Position numbers and translations under genes: made by a program. A stretch of DNA of 64,000 bases, taken from Sporolactobacillus kofuensis. GTDB lineage: Bacteria > Bacillota > Bacilli > Bacillales > Sporolactobacillaceae. Of this stretch, positions 60,140-64,000 are shown one piece after another. Location of the stretch: the NCBI RefSeq assembly GCF_024125425.1, contig NZ_JAMXWN010000005.1, forward strand, positions 140,144 through 204,143, read 5' to 3'. Numbering within the stretch: the stretch's first letter is position 1; each line of letters begins with the position of its first letter. Below the pieces are notes generated by a model, which was not told the origin of the DNA, did no database searches, and saw only the letters and a program-made list of their open reading frames with translations.

Positions 60140-62209
60140 GTGGCAAAAGAAACGGTTAACAAAGGGAAAAAGAATAATCTGCCACTGAGGCTCAATATTT
60201 TATTTCTCGTTGTTTTTTTGGCATTTGCCGGCTTGATTTTAAGGCTTGGTTATGTCCAAATTGTCAATGGAGAACACTATAAAAATGCGGTGAATGCAGA
60301 TCATTATCAATCCGCGCGAATTGAATCCGCACGTGGGAAAATAGTCGATACAAATGGTGTCACGCTTGCGGACAACAAAGCAGAGCTGGCTATTGTTTAT
60401 ATTCGAAATGCCGGAATCAGTGCGCAAAAGAGCATCCGACTCGCACAGAAATTATCAAACTATATTACAGTAGATAATAAAACAATTGATAAGATTTCAA
60501 ATCGCGATAAGAGAGAATATTATATTTTGACGAAATTCGATAAATTGAGTCAAGCTTATAATAAATATCTTTCGCCAGCGGAACAGAAAGAATATGCAAA
60601 ATCACAAAATAAAGCATATCAGTTACTCTTATCCAGAGTCCCTAAGTCCGCACTGAAAGGCTATTCCGCAAAAGACATTCAGATCATGGCTATTCAACAT
60701 GAATTCAATCAAGCATCGAATCTAAGTCCCTATATCATTAAGCGAGGCTTGCATGTCGATGATAAGGAATATATTAATGTCGTGGATCATCTGAGTGATT
60801 TTGGTGGTGCCATTCAAACTGCAGACGTTTCATCACGAACTTATATCAAGAATAAACCTTTCTATGTTGGAAAAATGGGACCTATTCCAGAAGATAAGAT
60901 TAATACGTATTTAGCGCAAGGTTATAGCCGAAACACCGATGTTGGTATCAGCTATCTCGAAGATCAGTATGAATCTTATTTGCGCGGTGTACCGATGACT
61001 TTGACTTATGAAACGAAGAAAGGCCTCCCCGTGGGTAATCCAACGGTAAAAGAGGGTGAACGAGGAGATGATCTGCAGCTGACGATTGATGTTCGGTTGC
61101 AGAACAAATTGGATCAGGTGCTTAAATCTAATATTTTATCCGCAAGAGCAATGCCAGGAAATGGTCAAAATAACAGCGCCTATGCAGTGATGATGAATCC
61201 AAAAACGGGTGCGATTCTAGCCATCGGCGGTGAGAAGTATGTCAATGGCAAGTTTCAGGATGTATCAAGCGATGCCATTACCTCACAATTTGAAATGGGT
61301 TCGGCAGTTAAAGGCGCGACAGAATTAATCGGCTTTCAATATCATGCAGTTCCTCAACACTTTAGAGATATGGAAATTAATTACAAAGGTACAAAAAAAC
61401 TGTTTAAGTCATGGGAACAAGGCGGATTGGGTGAATTAACCCCGGAGACGGCTCTTCAATTTTCTTCAAACGTGTTTATGGCGAAAATTGTTTCTAATAT
61501 GGCCGGCGTCATCTTAACTCCAGCAGGAGGAAAATATATAGCAACGACTCCTTACGTTACGAATCAGAGATTTATTAATGCAATAAATCACTTAAGAAAC
61601 GGCTATAGCCAATTTGGACTTGGCGTCAAGACAGGTATCGATCTTCCTACCGAAGGAACGGGATATAACGGTGGAATGCCTGCTGAGTCTGGTTTGATCC
61701 ACCAGTTTGCGATTGGTCAGTTTGACACTTACACACCGCTTGAAATGGTTCAATATATTTCAACCATTGCAAACGGAGGATACAGAATGCAGCCGCATCT
61801 CCTTGAATCCGTCCATGCAACAGGATCGGATCCAAATAAACTTGGCGCGACAGTGTATTCTTTTGAGCCTAAGGTATTGAATACAATAAACAATAATAAG
61901 CATGATTTGGCGAGAGTACAGCATGGATTGTATCTGGTTACTCATGGGGCAAACGGAACCGGTAGTGTTTTCTATACCAGTGGACAAAAATATAAAGTAG
62001 CGGCCAAAACTGGTACAGCACAGATTGATGAAAATGACTTAGGTCTTTACAATGAAACTTTAGTTTCCTATGCGCCGTATGATAATCCTCAAGTTGCGAT
62101 ATCCGTTGTCGTTCCAAGAGTACGGATAGGACATCAAAACCAGCAAATTGCTCTTGAAATGTATAAGGAATACGATAAATTGTATCATTACACGAGCCAG
62201 GGAAATTAA
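60140..62209 (+). CDS. pbpA: Class B penicillin-binding protein (transpeptidase), PbpA/PBP2a type
   Basis: The 689-residue high-molecular-weight PBP cross-links peptidoglycan. It has a basic cytoplasmic tail, one membrane helix (LRLNILFLVVFLAFAGLILR), and a dimerization domain with ARGKIVDTNG. The penicillin-binding domain carries SAVK (SxxK, near 388), SSN (SxN, near 440) and KTGTAQ (KTG, near 622). The opening PLRLNILFLVVF and the location after ispG-yqfZ fit pbpA, which shapes rod growth with MreBCD in B. subtilis. GTG 60140 follows GGGAGGGG; an upstream in-frame ATG at 60113 precedes that sequence. Confidence 0.9.
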   Translation: MAKETVNKGKKNNLPLRLNILFLVVFLAFAGLILRLGYVQIVNGEHYKNAVNADHYQSARIESARGKIVDTNGVTLADNKAELAIVYIRNAGISAQKSIRLAQKLSNYITVDNKTIDKISNRDKREYYILTKFDKLSQAYNKYLSPAEQKEYAKSQNKAYQLLLSRVPKSALKGYSAKDIQIMAIQHEFNQASNLSPYIIKRGLHVDDKEYINVVDHLSDFGGAIQTADVSSRTYIKNKPFYVGKMGPIPEDKINTYLAQGYSRNTDVGISYLEDQYESYLRGVPMTLTYETKKGLPVGNPTVKEGERGDDLQLTIDVRLQNKLDQVLKSNILSARAMPGNGQNNSAYAVMMNPKTGAILAIGGEKYVNGKFQDVSSDAITSQFEMGSAVKGATELIGFQYHAVPQHFRDMEINYKGTKKLFKSWEQGGLGELTPETALQFSSNVFMAKIVSNMAGVILTPAGGKYIATTPYVTNQRFINAINHLRNGYSQFGLGVKTGIDLPTEGTGYNGGMPAESGLIHQFAIGQFDTYTPLEMVQYISTIANGGYRMQPHLLESVHATGSDPNKLGATVYSFEPKVLNTINNNKHDLARVQHGLYLVTHGANGTGSVFYTSGQKYKVAAKTGTAQIDENDLGLYNETLVSYAPYDNPQVAISVVVPRVRIGHQNQQIALEMYKEYDKLYHYTSQGN

Positions 62210-62289
62210 TGATGATCTTTTAGTAAAATATACATTTGACAGAGTGAATTCAACTATTTACATTTTTCAAAGCAAAATTAATAGCAATA

Positions 62290-62332
62290 AAAAAACAAAA
62301 CCTGATCATTTTATATCAGGTTTTGTTTTTTT
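62290..62332. terminator. Bidirectional terminator after pbpA
   Basis: A near-perfect 17-base stem: the AACAAAACCTGAT arm pairs with ATCAGGTTTTGTT, flanked by A and T tracts. Confidence 0.9.
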
Positions 62333-62507
62333 GCAGGTGTTTTTTCACATCAAATAGACCTCTGGCTGCAAGGCCTATAGCAACACCATTAAATATATGC
62401 TCTTGAATAGTTCCTGAAGTAAATGCGAAGCTGGTTGTCATGCTAATTCCCAAAGAAATTGGCATGATGTTGATCAAACTCTCTACAGCTTGAAAAGCAT
62501 AAATCAT
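62316..62507 (-). pseudogene. Remnant of a small membrane protein, possibly holin-like
   Basis: A 63-residue frame contains two hydrophobic segments (ESLINIMPISLGISMTTSFA and EHIFNGVAIGLAARGLF) and a basic tail. The GLAARGLFD ending resembles the C-terminal half of small phage holins. It has no ribosome-binding sequence, an in-frame stop lies just upstream, and the usual N-terminal helix is absent. I read it as a 5'-truncated remnant; a genuine short membrane protein is the alternative. Confidence 0.35.
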
Positions 62508-63027
62508 GCGGTGTTCGGTTGTCTAGTTATAAAGTCCACCACAAAATTGAAAGCCTGTATATGCTAAATAATCATGGTTGAGATTCTATTGAATTGTTCT
62601 GATACGGCTGATTCCTCTTTGTCCCAGAACAAAGGCTCTCATTTCTGTTATCTTAATTCAATTCCTTTACACTGTGTGCGCCATAGAGAATATAAATTGA
62701 TTACCAGCCAGTAAAGGAGTCGGTGTGAAAATAGGCTGATTGTCTGGGCACCAAAATTATCAGATGGTTCAGCAACCTCGAATTCAATTTGCGGCATTCA
62801 TGTCAGTACCCGTTCGTCCATAAATACCACTCTTCCTGCTTGTTAGATTTTAAATTGCCCATGATTTCTTCCGGCCTCATAAATAGATTACGCCTTCTCT
62901 GCAATCACAAGTTGCCCAATCTCTGACATAAAAACGCCATTTCCTTATCGTAAAGACATAGTTAATTATTCATTTTGCTAGATTGCAATAATAAATTAGC
63001 CATCTGGACATCCAGCGATACCACTGG
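62508..63027. other. Eroded intergenic tract without a recognisable gene
   Basis: Both strands hold only short frames. A 49-codon frame at 62797-62648 (minus) starts MPQIEFEVAEPSDNFGAQTI but has no ribosome-binding sequence or known match. The tract lies between the holin-like remnant and a broken transposase, consistent with decayed mobile DNA. Confidence 0.4.
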
Positions 63028-63061
63028 GTTTGTTCCTACCGCCTAGGCGGCAGGAACAAAC
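63028..63061. repeat. Palindrome at the IS30 transposase 3' end
   Basis: GTTTGTTCCT and AGGAACAAAC (10 pairs) enclose a CGCC/GGCG core. It lies six bases past the transposase stop and may be part of the element's end or a terminator. Confidence 0.5.
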
Positions 63062-63067
63062 GGCAAC

Positions 63068-64000
63068 TCACTGCGCCAGTTTCTGTAATTCCATTTTGAA
63101 CACTTCAGCAGGGGTCCGGTAGTTTAGGATTTTCCTAGGGAGATGGTCAATGGCTTGAATCATTTGGTGAATGAACGTCCGAGAGTAATTTTCAATCGGC
63201 CGGCCTTTCGGAATGAATCGACGGATCATCCCGTTGTTGCGCTCATTCGTCGGACGTTCCCAGGCGGCATACGGATGCGTGTAATAGACGTGCGTGTTCT
63301 GTTCTTTCAGGCTGTTCACCAAGCCTGAAAATTCGCTGCCATTGTCGGCCGTGATCGTTTTGAATACGCGACCGAACAACGAACCAAATTGATCGATCAA
63401 CCGCTTGATGGCATAGTCTACTGAATCTGGATCTTTGCCGTCAATCTTTTGGGAGATCGTGTCACGGGTCTTGCGTTCCACCAGGGTCAGGAGCACATCG
63501 TCCTCACCGGATTTTTTACCGACCGAGGTATCAATCTCCCAGTGCCCGAACTGCTTTCGCTTCTGAACCGCTGCAGGCCGGTTGTCAATACTGTCTCACA
63601 GATGCTTGATGTTGGGGCGATGTCCGGATTTTTTGGAACGGTAACGGAGCTTGTTGGGTAGATCCAGGTTCTTCACCTTCAGAAGGCCAAGATCAATGTA
63701 GTGATACAGGGTCCGGGTACAAACTCTGTTCTTCCTTTTCCACTTCGGATCCTTTTCGGCTGCGCCACAGACCGCATCTGGAGACCATTTGTCTTGTGAC
63801 AGGATCTTCTTCTCGGCATAGGCGATGAAATTCGAAGCAGCCGCCAGTTTGAATCGGCGCCCGTAATGACTTCGGTTGCGTTCATAGACGGCCTGCCCGG
63901 TTTCTGGAAAGTAAGCCTGAAAGCGTTGATGATTGGCGCCGATCTGGGTGGTTGTCCCCCGACGCAGTTCGTTCAGTACGGTCTGGTGGGAACAGCCAAA
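63068..64000 (-). pseudogene. IS30-family transposase, in-frame stop, cut by right edge
   Basis: One frame runs from the right edge to the stop at 63068 (311 codons) and is broken only by TGA at 63598-63596. The part before the stop shows helix-turn-helix sequence (FGCSHQTVLNELRRG) and QDKWSPDAVCG. After it, the DDE catalytic residues are all present: GHWEIDTSVG (first Asp), TADNGSEFSG (second Asp) and PTNERNNGMIRRF (Glu), then RKILNYRTPAEVF. The stop falls between the DNA-binding and catalytic halves, so a full protein is not made without readthrough. Its higher GC differs from the AT-rich tract beside it. Confidence 0.88.

Noticed and set aside
62648..62797. 49-codon minus-strand frame starting MPQIEFEVAEPSDNF
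   Set aside because: No ribosome-binding sequence and no recognisable family; lies in an eroded tract.

Overview
The window is a low-to-medium GC chromosomal segment of a naturally competent, endospore-forming member of the Bacillales. Sporulation genes point to this (sigK, sda, gpr, yqxA, yqfC, yqfD, yqfQ, yqfT, yqfX and yqfZ types), as do the complete comE locus and a gene order that follows the Bacillus subtilis yqe/yqf region over nearly 60 kb. Several genes expected from that order are absent (spoIIP, yqeM, glyQS, ppsR, cccA, cshB, zur, sodA), so it is not a close relative of B. subtilis. Sporolactobacillaceae is my guess from gene content, not something the sequence proves.

Layout. 1-2.8 kb: end of luxS, then mccA, mccB and yrhC, a reverse transsulfuration module (S-ribosylhomocysteine to homocysteine to cystathionine to cysteine). 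2.9-4.4 kb, minus strand: acylphosphatase, an uninterrupted sigK and the checkpoint gene sda. 4.4-4.96 kb: divergent control region with four DnaA-box-like sites and an exact Spo0A box. 4.96-9.3 kb: yqeG, yqeH, aroE, yhbY, nadD, yqeK, rsfS (ribosome assembly, shikimate and NAD synthesis). 9.4-17 kb: an EamA/EmrE-type transporter, comER (minus), comEA-comEB-comEC, holA, rpsT (minus). 17.3-22 kb: gpr, yqxA, lepA, hemW. 22-30 kb: CIRCE-controlled heat-shock genes hrcA, grpE, dnaK, dnaJ, then prmA, rsmE, mtaB. 30-36.5 kb: Na/Pi transporter (minus), rpsU, yqeY, floA, an unassigned membrane protein, yqfC, yqfD, phoH. 36.6-42.7 kb: pgpH, ybeY, undecaprenol kinase, cdd, era, yqzL, recO, ccpN. 42.9-46.4 kb: yqxD, dnaG, sigA (macromolecular synthesis operon). 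46.8-52 kb: trmK, yqfO, ispH, yqfQ, nfo, yqfT. 52-59 kb: an orphan sporulation-type histidine kinase, yqfX, a nitroreductase, a membrane glycosyltransferase, ispG, yqfZ, and a short NfeD-type protein. 59.2-59.7 kb: five tRNA genes (Asn, Met, His, CAT/probable Ile2, Ser). 60.1-62.2 kb: a class B penicillin-binding protein. From 62.3 kb the sequence becomes an eroded tract, ending in an IS30-family transposase with an in-frame stop.

The genes are mostly housekeeping: translation and ribosome maturation, replication, protein folding, isoprenoid synthesis and DNA repair, interleaved with competence and sporulation. No defence system, prophage or biosynthetic cluster is visible. The most interesting material is between the genes: the sda control region, six degenerate copies of an interspersed intergenic repeat, a strongly structured tract ahead of the glycosyltransferase, and several sites where a gene expected from B. 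subtilis is missing or replaced.
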